Assembly (NCBI GenBank): GCA_963708795.1
Contig: CAVPUH010000006.1
Coordinates: 496,001-560,000 of the forward strand
DNA from: DAIQRJ01 sp963708795
GTDB lineage: Bacteria; Actinomycetota; Actinomycetes; Propionibacteriales; DAIQRJ01
Length of the DNA: 64,000 nt
Direction: 5' to 3'
Each line of letters starts with the position of its first letter. Position 1 is the stretch's first letter. Shown here in pieces: positions 51,056 to 60,856 of this stretch. Below the pieces are notes generated by a model, which worked only from the letters and a program-made list of their open reading frames with translations, was not told where the DNA came from and searched no databases. The position numbers and the translations under genes are program-made.

Positions 51056-52690
51056 GTGAGCCCCAGCAAGGACCAGACCGCCCAGGCCCGGGCCGACCTC
51101 GTGCCCGCGGCACCGAGCGTGACCCTGACGGTCGAGTCGGCCACGAAGGTCAAGGCCGACGCGATCGTGGTCGGGCTGCGACCCGGTGAGGGCGGGCCGG
51201 TGGCCGCGTCCGGCGCAGCCGAGCTCGACGCCGCGTTCGACGGTGGCCTGGCCGCGGCGTTCGGTGCTCTCGGCGCCACGGGGGCCGCCGGGCAGGTCTA
51301 CACGCTCCCGGCGCCACGCGACGTGACGTCGACCCTGGTCGTGACCGTCGGGCTCGGGGATCCGGGCACGGCCAACGGGCAGCCGGACGAGTCGATCCGG
51401 CGGGCGGTCGGCTCGGTGGTCCGCACGCTGGCCGGCACGGCCACCACAGTCGCGGTGAGCCTGGGTGGGGACCCGGCGGTGATCGCCGCTGCCTGCGAGG
51501 GTGCCGCGCTCGGCGGCTACGTGTTCGACCGTTACCGCACGTCCGGACCCAAGCACGCGCCGGTCGGCGCCGTGACGATCCTGGCCCCGAAGAAGGAGAA
51601 GGCCGCGACGGCAGCCGCGGATCGCGCCCGCATCGTCAGCGGCGCAGTGAACGTCGCCCGCGACCTCGTCAACACCCCGCCGAACGACCTGTTTCCGGAG
51701 ACCTTCGCGCAGCGTGCCGTCGCCTTGGGCAAGGCACACGGCTGCACGGTCGACGTCCTCGACGAGAAGGCGCTCGCGGCCGGCTCCTACGGCGGCATCC
51801 TCGGTGTCGGCCAGGGCTCGGCCAACCCGCCCCGGCTCGTGCTGGTCAGCTACCGGCCGCGGCGCCCCGCCGCGCACCTGGCGCTCGTCGGCAAGGGCAT
51901 CACCTTCGACACCGGCGGACTGTCGATCAAGCCCACCGCCGGGATGCTGACCATGAAGTGCGACATGGCCGGCGCCGCGGCCGTGCTCGCGACCACCCTC
52001 GCGGTCGCGCAGTTGAAGCTGCCGGTCCGGGTCGACGCCTGGCTGGCCATCGCGGAGAACATGCCCGGCGGCAATGCGCAGCGGCCGTCCGACGTCGTCA
52101 CCATGCGCAACGGCAGCACCTGCGAGGTCTTCAACACCGACGCCGAGGGCCGCCTCGTGATGGCGGATGCCATCGCCCGGGCGAGCGAGGACTCGCCGGA
52201 CGCCATCGTCGATGTGGCCACCCTGACCGGCGCCGCGATCGTCGCCCTCGGGCAGCGCACCTACGGGGTGATGGGCAACGACGACGACCTCCGCGACCGC
52301 ATCGTCGCCGCCTCCAACCAAGTCGGTGAGCCCGCCTGGCCGCTGCCGCTCCTGGAGGAGTCCCGCGAGAAGATCGACTCGAAGGTGGCCGACATCGCCC
52401 ACTGGGTCCCCGGTCCGGCCGGCGGCGCACTGACGGCAGCGACCTTCCTGTCGACCTTCGTCGGATCGGCCATCCCCTGGGCACACCTCGACATGGCCGG
52501 ACCGGCGTTCAACGACGGCGCCCCGCGCGGCTACACCCCGTCCGGCGGCACCGGTTCCACGGTGCGCGCGCTGGTCCGCTTCATCGAGACGGCGTCGGCT
52601 CCCGGACTGAGCCGGCTCGGGCTCACGGCCCCCGGTCAGACCTCACCCTGGCGCTTGCGGGCCGTCCAGTCGCGCATCCGCGCGGGGTAG
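51056..52690 (+). CDS. Leucyl aminopeptidase (M17)
   Basis: Cytosolic two-metal aminopeptidase of 544 aa (Rv2213-like). N-terminal macro-like domain, then the catalytic domain with ALVGKGITFDTGGLSIKP (metal Lys/Asp), MKCDMAGAAAV, the signature NTDAEGRLVMADA and LTGAAIVALG. AGGAG sits 9 nt before GTG 51056. The conserved protein ends near VRALVRFIETASAP; the last ~28 residues overlap the convergent gene at 52636 by 55 bases and are not family sequence. Confidence 0.94.
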   Translation: MSPSKDQTAQARADLVPAAPSVTLTVESATKVKADAIVVGLRPGEGGPVAASGAAELDAAFDGGLAAAFGALGATGAAGQVYTLPAPRDVTSTLVVTVGLGDPGTANGQPDESIRRAVGSVVRTLAGTATTVAVSLGGDPAVIAAACEGAALGGYVFDRYRTSGPKHAPVGAVTILAPKKEKAATAAADRARIVSGAVNVARDLVNTPPNDLFPETFAQRAVALGKAHGCTVDVLDEKALAAGSYGGILGVGQGSANPPRLVLVSYRPRRPAAHLALVGKGITFDTGGLSIKPTAGMLTMKCDMAGAAAVLATTLAVAQLKLPVRVDAWLAIAENMPGGNAQRPSDVVTMRNGSTCEVFNTDAEGRLVMADAIARASEDSPDAIVDVATLTGAAIVALGQRTYGVMGNDDDLRDRIVAASNQVGEPAWPLPLLEESREKIDSKVADIAHWVPGPAGGALTAATFLSTFVGSAIPWAHLDMAGPAFNDGAPRGYTPSGGTGSTVRALVRFIETASAPGLSRLGLTAPGQTSPWRLRAVQSRIRAG

Positions 52691-52986
52691 CCCACGACGG
52701 CGGCGTCGTAGCTGGGGATGCGGAGGTCGTTGCACAGGATGTGCGCGGCCTGAGCGCTGGGCACCCGTCGTCGCGTCCACTCCCCGTCCCGGGCGACCAG
52801 GACGACGGTGGTGTCGGTGACAGCCGTGCGTGGCTCGACGAACGCCTCGACGCCCACCCTGGTCGTGGCGAAGTCACGGATGTAGGCGACGTCGTCGGGC
52901 GCGACCTTGCGGTCGGACTTGCGGCCGCGCGCGGTGGACCTGCTCGACGCCAGCCGCCGGTCCGGCGCGCCCACCGCCGCGACCAC
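52636..52986 (-). CDS. Conserved actinobacterial protein of unknown function
   Basis: Up to 116 aa. The conserved core is VAPDDVAYIRDFATTRVGVEAFVEPRTAVTDTTVVLVARDGEWTRRRVPS in outline, followed by AHILCNDLRIPSYDAAVVGYPARMRDW. I recognise the core as common beside aminopeptidase genes in actinobacteria, but know no function. The basic N-terminal ~30 residues are unreliable because GTG 52986 is only the first open start. Convergent with the aminopeptidase gene. Confidence 0.75.
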   Translation of the reverse strand: MVAAVGAPDRRLASSRSTARGRKSDRKVAPDDVAYIRDFATTRVGVEAFVEPRTAVTDTTVVLVARDGEWTRRRVPSAQAAHILCNDLRIPSYDAAVVGYPARMRDWTARKRQGEV

Positions 52987-53147
52987 CAGCCGCTACCCAT
53001 CTCGCCGCTCCGTCATGCCGACCAGTGTCGGGCACACCGGCCAGTTCACGACATCATCCTCACGACATCACTCACGACATCCCGGCGGCCGACGGACTGA
53101 CGCCACCCGACCTGGCAGCCCTCGACGGGATGCGCGACAGTACCGAC

Positions 53148-54575
53148 GTGACCGCATCAGCAGAGTCAGCCGCCCCTGGGTCGTTCGACATCATCGTGAT
53201 CGGCGCCGGCAGCGGCGGGTACGCCTGCGCCCTGCGGGCGGCCGAATTGGGGCTCCGGGTGGCCATGGTCGAGCGCGACCTCGTCGGCGGCACCTGCCTG
53301 CACCGGGGCTGCATCCCCACCAAGGCGTTGCTGCATGTCGCGGAGACCGCGGATGCCGTACGCGAGGCCGGCGACCTGGGGGTCCGGGCCGACCTGCACG
53401 GTGTCGACCTCGAGGCGGCCGCCGGATTCGCCGGGCGCACCGTCGACCGGCTGTACAAGGGGCTCCGGCAGCTCGTCGGGTCCCGCGGCATCCGCACACT
53501 CGTCGGTACCGCCCGACTCGACGGACCGCACGCGGTTCTCGTCGACGGGCCCGACGCCGGTCGGTACACCGCGACCGACGTGGTGATCGCCACCGGTTCG
53601 GCACCCCGCACGATTCCGGGTGTCACACCGGACGGGGAGCGGGTGCTGACCAGCGATCACGCGCTGCGGCTCACGGCACTTCCCGCCAGCGCGATCGTCC
53701 TCGGTGGCGGTGTCATCGGCGTCGAGTTCGCCAGCATGTGGCAGTCGATGGGCGTCGAGGTCACCATCCTGGAGGCGCTCGACCGGCTCCTGCCCACCGA
53801 GGACGCGGCCAGTTCGACGGCGCTCCAGCGAGCCTGGCGCAAGCGCGGGATCGACGTCCGCACTGGCGTCCGCGTGAGCGGGGTGGAGAGCCACGCCGGC
53901 GGCGTCACGGTACGGATCGAGGACGGCGACCCGCTCGAGGCGGAGTTGCTGCTGGTGGCGGTCGGCCGTGCCGCCGTGACCGACGGACTGGGTCTGGCGG
54001 AAGCCGGCATCGCCGTCGAACGAGGCTGCGTGAGCGTCGACGACACGTTGCGGGCGTCCGTTCCGGGCGTGTGGGCCGTCGGCGACGTGGTGGCCGGCCT
54101 GCAGTTGGCCCACCGCGGCTTCGCGCACGGGATCCACGTCGCCGAGCAGATCCACGCCGCCGCTACGAGCTCGGCGCCGCCCCCGCCGCTCCCGCCGGAC
54201 GAGCACATCCCGCGCGTGACCTACAGCGACCCCGAGGTCGGATCGGTCGGGCTCAGCGAGGCGCACGCGCGCGAACGGTACGGAGACGACGCGGTCCAGG
54301 TGTTCAGCTACCCGCTCGCAGCGAACGGCCGGAGCCTCGTCCTCGGCACCGCCGGGCACGCCAAGATGATCCGGCTCGTCGACGGACCGATCGTCGGCGT
54401 GCACGTCGTCGCCCGTCGGGCGGGTGAGCTCATGGGCGAGGCCATGCTGATGGTCGGCTGGGAGGCGCACCCCGAGGACGTCGCCACTTACATCCATCCG
54501 CATCCGACCCAATCCGAGGCGCTCGGCGAGGCGGCGCTCGCCCTGGCCGGCAAGCCACTGCACGTCCACGGCTGA
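53148..54575 (+). CDS. lpdA: Dihydrolipoyl dehydrogenase
   Basis: Flavoprotein disulfide reductase (475 aa), the E3 of 2-oxoacid dehydrogenase and glycine cleavage complexes. FAD motif IIVIGAGSGGYACALRAAELG, redox disulfide GGTCLHRGCIPTKALL, NAD motif VLGGGVIGVEFASMW, VWAVGDVVAG, and the active-site His-Glu HPHPTQSEALGEA. GTG 53148 is chosen near the domain; ATG 53130 is also possible. It is directly upstream of the E2 gene. Confidence 0.93.
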   Translation: MTASAESAAPGSFDIIVIGAGSGGYACALRAAELGLRVAMVERDLVGGTCLHRGCIPTKALLHVAETADAVREAGDLGVRADLHGVDLEAAAGFAGRTVDRLYKGLRQLVGSRGIRTLVGTARLDGPHAVLVDGPDAGRYTATDVVIATGSAPRTIPGVTPDGERVLTSDHALRLTALPASAIVLGGGVIGVEFASMWQSMGVEVTILEALDRLLPTEDAASSTALQRAWRKRGIDVRTGVRVSGVESHAGGVTVRIEDGDPLEAELLLVAVGRAAVTDGLGLAEAGIAVERGCVSVDDTLRASVPGVWAVGDVVAGLQLAHRGFAHGIHVAEQIHAAATSSAPPPPLPPDEHIPRVTYSDPEVGSVGLSEAHARERYGDDAVQVFSYPLAANGRSLVLGTAGHAKMIRLVDGPIVGVHVVARRAGELMGEAMLMVGWEAHPEDVATYIHPHPTQSEALGEAALALAGKPLHVHG

Positions 54576-54694
54576 TCCGAGCCGCGCGAACCGCTGGTCG
54601 CGGCAGGAGCCGGAACGCATAGGGTGGCGTTCGCGCGATCCATCTGTCCTGGCACGCGTTGCCCGTCCGTCTGCACGTCGTAGGAGGAGCCCCG

Positions 54695-56555
54695 ATGCCG
54701 GTCTCAGTGACCCTGCCCGCCCTGGGCGAGAGCGTGACCGAAGGAACCGTCACCCGCTGGCTCAAGCAGGTCGGCGACACCGTGGCCGCGGACGAACCGT
54801 TGCTCGAGGTCTCCACCGACAAGGTCGACACGGAGATCCCGTCGCCGACGGCCGGTGTGCTGTTGGAGATCAAGGTCTCCGAGGACGAGACGGTCGAGGT
54901 GGGTGCCGAGCTGGCGATCATCGGATCCGAGGGCGAGGAGCCGGCTGCCGACAGCGGTTCCGACGACGCTCAGCCCGAGTCGGCGGAGGCCGAATCGGCG
55001 GACGAGTCGTCGACCGAGGCCGCGCCGGCCGAGGAGGACCCCGCACCGGTGGCCGAGGCCGACGCCCCGACGCCCGAGCCGGTCGCCGAGGCCACGCCGA
55101 CGGACCAGGGCGACGCCGTGACCATCTCGCTGCCAGCGCTCGGCGAGAGCGTGACGGAGGGAACCGTCACCCGCTGGCTCAAGCAGGTCGGCGACGAGGT
55201 GGCGGCCGACGAGCCGCTGCTCGAGGTCTCCACGGACAAGGTCGACACCGAGGTGCCCTCACCCGTCGCGGGCACGCTGCTGGAGATCAAGGTCGCAGAG
55301 GACGAGACCGTGGAGGTCGGTGCGGCGCTGGCCGTGATCGGCTCCGGCACGTCCGCTCCGGCCGAGGGTTCGTCCGAGCCCGAGCACCGAAGCGACTCCC
55401 GAGCCCGAAGCGGCTCCAGAAGCCGAGCCGGCGGCGGCTGAGCCCGAGGCCGAGACTGACAGTGCACCCGCGCCGAGCCTGCAGGAAGCCGATCAGCCCT
55501 CGGCCGCTCCTGCCCCGCAGGCTGCCGGTTCCTCGTCTGCGGGTTCCTCGTCTGCGGGTTCCTCGTCCGCGGCGTCGGCATCGTCGGACGACGGCGCCTC
55601 CTACGTCACCCCCCTGGTCCGCAAGTTGGCGACCCAGCACGGCGTCGACCTGGCGTCGGTCACCGGCACCGGCGTCGGCGGCCGGATCCGTAAGCAGGAC
55701 ATCCTCGCCGCCGCGGACGCAGCGAAAGCGGCCGCCGAAGCGAAGGCTGCGGCCGACGCAGAGGCGGCGAAGGCACCGGCACCGGCCGCCGCGTCTGCTT
55801 CCCCTGCTCCGGCCACGAAGCCCGCCGAGAGCCCGCTGCGGGGCACGACCGAGAAGATGTCGCGGCTGCGTCAGACGATCGCCACCCGGATGGTCGCGTC
55901 GTTGCAGACCTCGGCCCAACTGACGACGGTCGTCGAGGTGGACGTCACCCGCATCGCTCGGCTGCGCAACCGGGCCAAGAACGACTTCCTGGCCCGAGAA
56001 GGCGTGAAGCTCTCCTTCCTGCCGTTCTTCGCGAAGGCCGTCGTGGAGGCCCTGAAGTCCCACCCGCGGCTCAACTCGCAGATCAACAGCGAGACGAACG
56101 AGGTCACCTACTTCGACTCGGAGAACCTGGCGATCGCCGTCGACACCGAGAAGGGCCTGATCGTCCCGGTCATCAAGGGCGCGGGCGACCTCTCCATCGC
56201 CGGCCTGGCGAAACGCATCGCGGACCTGGCCGCCCGCACCCGCAGCAACAAGATCGGCCCCGACGAACTCTCCGGCGGCACCTTCACGCTCACCAACACG
56301 GGTAGCCGCGGCGCGCTGTTCGACACTCCGATCATCAACCAGCCGCAGGTCGCGATCCTCGGTACCGGTGCGGTCGTCAAGCGCCCGGTCGTCATCGACG
56401 ACCCGGACCTCGGCGAGACGATCGCCATCCGGCACATGGTCTACCTGGCCCTCACCTACGATCACCGCATCGTCGACGGCGCGGATGCCGCCCGCTTCCT
56501 CGTCGATGTCAAGACGCGGCTCGAGGACGGCTCCTTCGAAGGCGACCTCGGCTAG
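54695..56555 (+). pseudogene. sucB: Dihydrolipoamide succinyltransferase E2, frameshifted
   Basis: E2 core of 2-oxoacid dehydrogenase (619 aa if repaired; DlaT/Rv2215-like). Two lipoyl domains, nearly identical, each with the lipoylated Lys in STDKVDTE (~residues 43 and 188). Then an acidic Ala/Pro linker, E3-binding domain (YVTPLVRKLATQHGVDL...GRIRKQDIL), and catalytic domain ending TYDHRIVDGADAARFL. GGAGG precedes ATG 54695. In the linker one extra base (c55385) breaks the frame: with it, EHRSDSRARSG leads to TGA 55441; without it, the linker reads ETEATPEPEAAPEAEP and rejoins. Confidence 0.93.
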
Positions 56556-57498
56556 ATGACGGCGGCCGAGGACGCGCCCGCAGCCGGCGAGCGATGGCTT
56601 CTCGCGGGTGCGTCGGGATTCCTCGGGACGGCGTTGACCGGCGATCTGCGAGCCGCCGGCATCGGCGTCACGCGGCTCGTCCGGTCCGCACCGTCAGGTC
56701 CAGACGAACGGCGCTGGGATCCCGTGCACGGCGAGCTCGATCCGGCCGCCCTCGACGGCGTGTCGGTGGTCGTCAACCTCGCGGGCGTCTCGGTGCAGAA
56801 GCGGTGGACCGCAGGTAACCGCAAGGCGATCCTGGACAGCCGGGTGCAGACGACCCGCACCCTCGCCGAAGGGCTCGCCGCGCTGCCCGACGCCGGTACC
56901 CGCCCCGTCTACCTGGCCCAGAGCGCGACCGGCTTCTATCCCAAGAACACCGGGACCCGGCTCAGCGAGGCCGACACGACACCGTCGACCGGATTCCTCG
57001 GCGAGGTGGTCAGCGCCTGGGAGGGTGCTGCCGAGCCCGCCAGGGCCGCCGGGATCCGGGTGGCGCATCTTCGAACCGGGGTCGTCCTCGACCGTTCCGG
57101 CGGGGCGCTCCCACCGCTCTCCCTCCCGTTCAAGGTCGGGCTCGGCGTACCGCTCGGCAGTGGCGAGCAGGTGATGCCGCTGATCGGTCTCCCCGACTGG
57201 CTCGCCGCCGTCCGGTTCGTCGCCGGCGACGCGTCGATCGCCGGCCCGGTGAACCTCGTCATCCCCGGAGCGCGTCACGAACCGGGCCTTCACCGACGCT
57301 CTGGCGGCCGCCCTGCACCGGCCGCGCGTGCCGGCCGTGCGGGTGCCGGCGGCGCCCATGCGCCTCGCCCTGGACGGGTTCTCGAGCGAACTACTCGACA
57401 GCGTCGAACTCGACCCGGCCGTCCTGCTCCGAGCCGGGTTCGGCTTCACCGCACCGACGCTGCCTCGACTCCTGGAGCGTGCGCTCGCCCGACGCTGA
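56556..57498 (+). pseudogene. TIGR01777-family epimerase, frameshifted
   Basis: Short atypical SDR (313 aa if repaired), Rv2216-like. N-terminal LLAGASGFLGTALTGDLRAAG (NAD-binding), VVNLAGVSVQKRWTAGNRKAILDSRV, and the AQSATGFYP motif. The frame breaks at ~57273: an extra C after CCC GGA GCG; the next frame reads VTNRAFTDALAAALHRPRVP and ends LLERALARR at TGA 57498. It begins one base after the sucB stop, so it is co-transcribed. Function unknown; orthologues follow E2 and precede lipB. Confidence 0.88.
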
Positions 57499-57510
57499 CT
57501 GGGCTCGGGC

Positions 57511-59049
57511 TCACCAGCGATAGATCCGCCAGGTGCCGTCCGCCGCCTTCTGCAACACGATCGGCGCCGACTTCGGTGCCTGCGCGGCGTGGTGGCTGCG
57601 TGTTCCGTCGGCTTGAACGATGTCGTAGGCGTCCGCGCGGGTCGTCGCCGTCAGCGTCACCGAATCCCCGGTCGCGGAGCGTTGCGCGACCTTCGTCACG
57701 GCGATGTCCAGGTTCTCGGCGTGCGCACCGGCGGCGGTCAGCTTCGCCATCTCGGTCTGGTCGTAGCGCATGGCCGGCGAATCGTCGACGAACACGTCGC
57801 CGAGCGCGGTGCCGTCCGCTGATCCGAACGCCGCCGATCGGGCTGCCATCAGGCCGTGGAGCACACCCGTCCAGTCCGCCGGGGCGGCCGTCACCGCGGC
57901 CGGATCGGTCGTGGTACCCGGCGACGCGGCCGCGGTCGGGCCGACCGTCGCGGCCGCCGGCGTGCTGGGCGGCGCGTCGACCGTGGGAGTCCGCCCCGCG
58001 ACCCGACCAAGTGCCACCCCACCCGACACGACGCCGACGGCGAGCACCAGCACGGCCCCGGCCACCAGGAGCGACTTCGTGGTGACCCGCCCGCCGAGCA
58101 GCCGGCCCACCTGGTGGCGCCGAGGTCCGGTGTCGATCCGGTGATCGGTGCCGCCCGCGCTGGGCTCCGCGGATCGACCCTCGGGGGTCGGTCCGGCGTC
58201 GACGCGGCTGGAGCGGTCGCCGCCGCCCGTCCCGGCCAGGGCGAGAGGTGGGTCGGACGCGGCCGGGTCGTCGAGCACGAGGCCGATCGGAAATCGCACC
58301 GCCACGGGCGCCGCCGCCGCGTAGATCATGTCGGCGAACTGCTCGGCGGCGGGCCTGAGGTCGGGGTCGGCCTGCAGTCCGGACTCGACGGCGTGCGCCA
58401 GCCCGGGCGGTATCCCCGGGTTGACCGACAACAGCGGCGGCCGTCGGTCGGTGACGGCGGTGCCGGTGAGCGCGGTCCACGCGGTCGCGGCGAGGCCGAA
58501 GACGTCGGACGGCGCGGTCGGTTCGGCGCCGGCGATCACCTGCGGGTCGGTCAGTCCGTGGGTCCCGGCCGTGCTGTCCGCCTCCGTGACCGACCACAGG
58601 CCGGTGTCCGCCAGCAGTGGCCGGCCGTCCTGGGTGAACAGGACGTTCTCGGGAGTCACGGCACCGTGCACGACCCCACGGCCATGCACCGCGGCGAGTG
58701 CCTCGGCGACCGGTCCGATCACCGTCACGACCTCGCCCGGGTCGAGCCGGTCGCGGGCCCGGAGCAGTTCGGCCAGGCTCCCGGATTCCGCGTAGTCACA
58801 CACGAGCACCGGTTCGGTCGGTGCACCCTCGATACGACGTACGCGCACGAGATGCTGGTGATCAAGGGCATCCAGGGTCGCCGTCAGCCGCCGCACGGCA
58901 TCGATGCCCACGGCAGGATCGAGGCGCAGCCGCTTCAACGCGACCTGCACCTGGGAGGACTCCTCGAGGGCCAGCCATACCTCGCCGGTCGCACCGGCGC
59001 CGAGTAGACCTTCGATCCGGTATCCGGTCAGGTCGAAGTCGCCGCGCAT
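57511..59049 (-). CDS. Membrane pseudokinase of the Ser/Thr kinase family
   Basis: 512 aa. N-terminal protein-kinase fold: glycine loop LLGAGATGEVWLAL, Lys39 in VALKRL. The catalytic loop reads HGAVTPENVLF in place of HRDLKPEN, so the catalytic Asp is Ala130 and the Lys is Thr132; the metal loop DTG (D148) is partly kept. The activation segment is short. One membrane helix near residues 330-355 (SLLVAGAVLVLAVGVVSGG), then a Thr/Ala/Pro stalk and an external ~110-aa domain (MRYDQTEMAKLTAAGAHAENL...). Phosphotransfer is unlikely; a scaffold role is inferred. -10-like AACGAT lies 6 nt before ATG 59049. Confidence 0.85.
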   Translation of the reverse strand: MRGDFDLTGYRIEGLLGAGATGEVWLALEESSQVQVALKRLRLDPAVGIDAVRRLTATLDALDHQHLVRVRRIEGAPTEPVLVCDYAESGSLAELLRARDRLDPGEVVTVIGPVAEALAAVHGRGVVHGAVTPENVLFTQDGRPLLADTGLWSVTEADSTAGTHGLTDPQVIAGAEPTAPSDVFGLAATAWTALTGTAVTDRRPPLLSVNPGIPPGLAHAVESGLQADPDLRPAAEQFADMIYAAAAPVAVRFPIGLVLDDPAASDPPLALAGTGGGDRSSRVDAGPTPEGRSAEPSAGGTDHRIDTGPRRHQVGRLLGGRVTTKSLLVAGAVLVLAVGVVSGGVALGRVAGRTPTVDAPPSTPAAATVGPTAAASPGTTTDPAAVTAAPADWTGVLHGLMAARSAAFGSADGTALGDVFVDDSPAMRYDQTEMAKLTAAGAHAENLDIAVTKVAQRSATGDSVTLTATTRADAYDIVQADGTRSHHAAQAPKSAPIVLQKAADGTWRIYRW

Positions 59050-59110
59050 GCCCCCATCGTTCCAAGTTCGCCCGATTCGGCCCGGAAGTTGTCCACCGGC
59101 GCACCCGACC

Positions 59111-59116
59111 TAAGCT
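59111..59116 (+). promoter_or_regulatory. -10 element TAAGCT, leaderless start
   Basis: TAAGCT lies 6 nt before the ATG at 59123 of lipB. Confidence 0.6.
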
Positions 59117-59122
59117 CCTGGC

Positions 59123-59764
59123 ATGCAGCTCCGTCACGTCGGTTTCGCTCCCGACTACGTCGACTACGCCACCGGCTGGGCCATCCAACGACAGGTCCAC
59201 GCGGACCGCGTGGCCCAGCAGGAACCCGACACCCTCCTCCTGCTCGAGCACGCCGCCGTCTACACGGCCGGCAAACGCACGTTGCCGATCGAACGCCCGC
59301 AGGACGGCACCCCGGTCATCGACGTCGACCGTGGCGGCAAGATCACCTGGCACGGCCCTGGGCAGCTCGTCGGATACCCGATCGTGAAACTCCCCGACCC
59401 GATCGACGTCGTCGCCTACGTCCGCAGCCTCGAACGAGCTCTGATGGCCGCGTGCGCCGATCTGGGCCTCGCGACCACGCAGGTGGAGGGGCGGAGCGGC
59501 GTGTGGGTCGTCGACGGCGTCGGGCCGGACCGCAAGATCGCCGCGATCGGCATCCGGGTCGCCCAGGGCGTGACGATGCACGGGTTCTCCCTCAACTGCG
59601 ACTGTGACCTCTCGGTCTACGGCTCGTTCATCCCCTGCGGGCTCGCCGACGCGGGGGTCACGTCCCTGACGAAGGAACTGGGTCGCCACGTCACGGTCGC
59701 CGACGCGCTCGCGGTCGTCGAGGACCGCATGCTCGAGACGTTGGCGCCGGCCCACGCGGCCTGA
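59123..59764 (+). CDS. lipB: Lipoyl (octanoyl) transferase
   Basis: 213-aa enzyme moving octanoyl from acyl carrier protein to lipoyl domains such as those of the nearby E2. Motifs: RGGKITWHGPGQLVGYPIVKL, IAAIGIRV, the catalytic Cys in FIPCGL, and Lys in VTSLTKEL. Its gene order with sucB and lipA follows Rv2215-Rv2218, though here a pseudokinase and an ABC exporter are interposed. Confidence 0.95.
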   Translation: MQLRHVGFAPDYVDYATGWAIQRQVHADRVAQQEPDTLLLLEHAAVYTAGKRTLPIERPQDGTPVIDVDRGGKITWHGPGQLVGYPIVKLPDPIDVVAYVRSLERALMAACADLGLATTQVEGRSGVWVVDGVGPDRKIAAIGIRVAQGVTMHGFSLNCDCDLSVYGSFIPCGLADAGVTSLTKELGRHVTVADALAVVEDRMLETLAPAHAA

Positions 59765-59881
59765 CGGGACCTTCTCGCACCGACCGGCGTCGGCGCGTCG
59801 CCGCGGTCACCCCCGGATCGAGCCATACCGTTCCGGCAGACGCTCCTCCGCCGACGGTGGTGCACTGTCCGAGGGGGACGC

Positions 59882-60856
59882 GTGGGTGCTGCGATGGCTG
59901 CCGGGACGCCGATCATCTCGACCCGACAACTCCGCAAGACGTTCCGCACGCGCCGGGGACGCCGGATCGTCGCCGTCGAGGGTCTCGACCTCGATGTCCA
60001 CGCCGGCGGTGTGCACGGGTTCCTCGGACCGAACGGGTCCGGCAAGACCACCACGATCCGGTTGCTTCTCGGGCTGATGCACGCCGACTCCGGGTCCATG
60101 CACCTGTTCGGCGAACCCGTGCCCGAACGACTCGGGGCGGTGATCGGCCGGATCGGCGCGATCGTCGAACAACCTCGTCTGTTCCCCCGGATGTCGGGTC
60201 GCGAGAACCTCACGCTCCTGGCCCGCTCGATCGGCATCGACGCGGGGCGCATCGACGAGGTCCTCGACATCGTCGGACTGACCGGCCGAGGCGACGACAC
60301 CTTCCGCAGCTACTCACTCGGGATGCGGCAACGGCTGGCCGTCGCGGCCGCGTTGCTCAAGGCGCCGGACCTGCTGATCCTCGACGAACCGACGAACGGC
60401 CTCGACCCCGCGGGCATCCGGGAGATCCGCGACCTGATGCGCGACCTCGCCCGTCAGGGTCTGACGATCCTGGTGTCGAGCCACATCCTCTCCGAACTCG
60501 AGCAGGTGGTCGACTCGGTGACGATCATCGCGAAGGGCAAGCTGCTGGCGTCGGGAACGCTTGCGGAGATCGCGGGCAACCGCGCGGCGTCGGTGCGGAT
60601 CCGGGTGGACGACCCGCGGCGGGCCGAAGCCGCCTTGACGGCCGCGCAGCTCATCGTCGTCGCCGACGACACCGGCCTGATCGTCACCGGGGCCGCCGAT
60701 CCCGCTGACATCACGAAGGCGCTCGCCGACATCGGGCTCTACGTCCGCGAGCTCACACCGACCGGCAGCGACCTGGAGAGCGTGTTCCTCGACATCACCG
60801 AAACCCGGCCGCCCGTCGACACAGCGGCCCATGCGCGACGGGAGTCCGACCGATGA
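59882..60856 (+). CDS. ABC transporter ATP-binding protein
   Basis: 324-aa ATPase of the BcrA/drug-exporter type. Walker A FLGPNGSGKTTTIRLLLGL, Q-loop IVEQPRLFPRMSG, signature written SLGMRQRLAVA (Met in place of Gly, as in BcrA-like proteins), Walker B LLILDEPTNGLDPAG, and H-loop SSHILSELEQ. The C-terminal ~90 residues are a regulatory extension. GTG 59882. The stop overlaps the permease start by 4 bases. Substrate unknown. Confidence 0.9.
   Translation: MGAAMAAGTPIISTRQLRKTFRTRRGRRIVAVEGLDLDVHAGGVHGFLGPNGSGKTTTIRLLLGLMHADSGSMHLFGEPVPERLGAVIGRIGAIVEQPRLFPRMSGRENLTLLARSIGIDAGRIDEVLDIVGLTGRGDDTFRSYSLGMRQRLAVAAALLKAPDLLILDEPTNGLDPAGIREIRDLMRDLARQGLTILVSSHILSELEQVVDSVTIIAKGKLLASGTLAEIAGNRAASVRIRVDDPRRAEAALTAAQLIVVADDTGLIVTGAADPADITKALADIGLYVRELTPTGSDLESVFLDITETRPPVDTAAHARRESDR

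Noticed and set aside
22846..57498. Programmed +1 ribosomal frameshifting as a common mechanism
   Set aside because: Only one of eight sites coincides with a stop codon; the sequences at the shifts share no slippery codon, stimulator or context, and two genes would need two events each.
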